Positions 5,575 through 5,635 of a stretch of DNA of 5,635 nt are shown here, in pieces. The notes beneath the pieces were generated by a model, which was given only the letters and a program-made list of their open reading frames with translations, was not told the DNA's origin and made no database searches. Origin of the DNA: Candidatus Peregrinibacteria bacterium RIFOXYB2_FULL_32_7 (GTDB taxonomy: Bacteria > Patescibacteriota > Gracilibacteria > UBA1369 > GWF2-33-10); assembly GCA_001787465.1 (NCBI GenBank), contig MFXJ01000095.1, forward strand, positions 1 through 5,635. The letters are read 5' to 3'. A program made the translations under genes and the position numbers. The first letter of the stretch is position 1. Each line of letters starts with the position of its first letter.

Positions 5575-5635
5575 CGAATTTTGATGATTTTAAGAAGAGA
5601 ATAGAGGTGGGGGGATTTTGTTTTAAAATGTTAAA
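5575..5635 (+). other. Right-edge spacer with a G-run
   Basis: No gene can be supported here. A purine-rich stretch contains GAGGTGGGGGG (5604-5614), unusual in a genome this poor in G. It ends 13 nt before an ATG at 5628, which might start a gene beyond the window, but only two further codons are visible, the second incomplete. No terminator hairpin with a T-run follows the orphan gene. Confidence 0.3.

Noticed and set aside
5571..5602. TTGACG at 5571-5576 as a -35 box for a downstream gene
   Set aside because: No acceptable -10 sequence occurs at 16-18 nt spacing; the nearest, GAGAAT, is 20 nt away.
1..5635. CRISPR array, tRNA or rRNA gene, transposase
   Set aside because: No regularly spaced repeats, no cloverleaf-like segment, no rRNA-like sequence and no transposase motif were seen on either strand.

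Overview
The window is strongly A+T-rich, gene-dense and bacterial. Three things point to a Patescibacteria/CPR-type genome: the low GC, an almost complete lack of Shine-Dalgarno sequences, and short G+C-rich palindromic islands in otherwise A+T-rich spacers. This assignment is an inference, because no marker gene is present. All reading frames fit the standard bacterial code with TGA as a stop.

Layout. Positions 1-244 carry no gene. They hold a chain of inverted repeats, a plausible sigma70-type promoter (131-158) and a structured leader. From 245 to 4314 there is a four-gene co-directional operon: an ABC-2 type ATPase (GldA-like), its membrane permease (GldF-like), a membrane-anchored GldG-family auxiliary protein and a membrane-anchored DUF4340 protein. 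The spacers are 40, 10 and 12 nt. A DnaQ/PolC-type DEDDh 3'-5' exonuclease lies on the minus strand (4322-4858), convergent with the operon and separated by 7 nt. A divergent intergenic region (4859-5046) contains two inverted repeats. The larger, about 63 bp, is centred on a perfect 12-bp palindrome and sits between the likely promoters of the exonuclease and of the last gene. The last gene (5047-5574, plus strand) encodes a 175-residue, probably soluble and helical protein that I do not recognise. The final 61 nt hold no supported gene.

How the genes fit together. The first four genes form a complete Gld-type ABC cassette. The ATPase powers the six-helix permease. The GldG-like and DUF4340 proteins each have an N-terminal membrane anchor and a large domain predicted to lie outside the membrane, so they probably form the extracytoplasmic part of the complex. 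In Bacteroidetes, GldA/GldF/GldG are needed for gliding motility. Cassettes of this kind also occur in bacteria that do not glide, and there the substrate is unknown. The exonuclease and the orphan protein appear to be separate transcription units.

The most interesting non-coding signals are the concentric palindrome in the divergent region, the leader before the ATPase gene where alternative hairpins compete for an AAGGAGGA element, and intergenic spacers inside the operon that contain no G at all. I see no clear evidence of a wholly new multi-gene system. The best candidate for undescribed biology is the orphan gene together with its palindromic upstream region.
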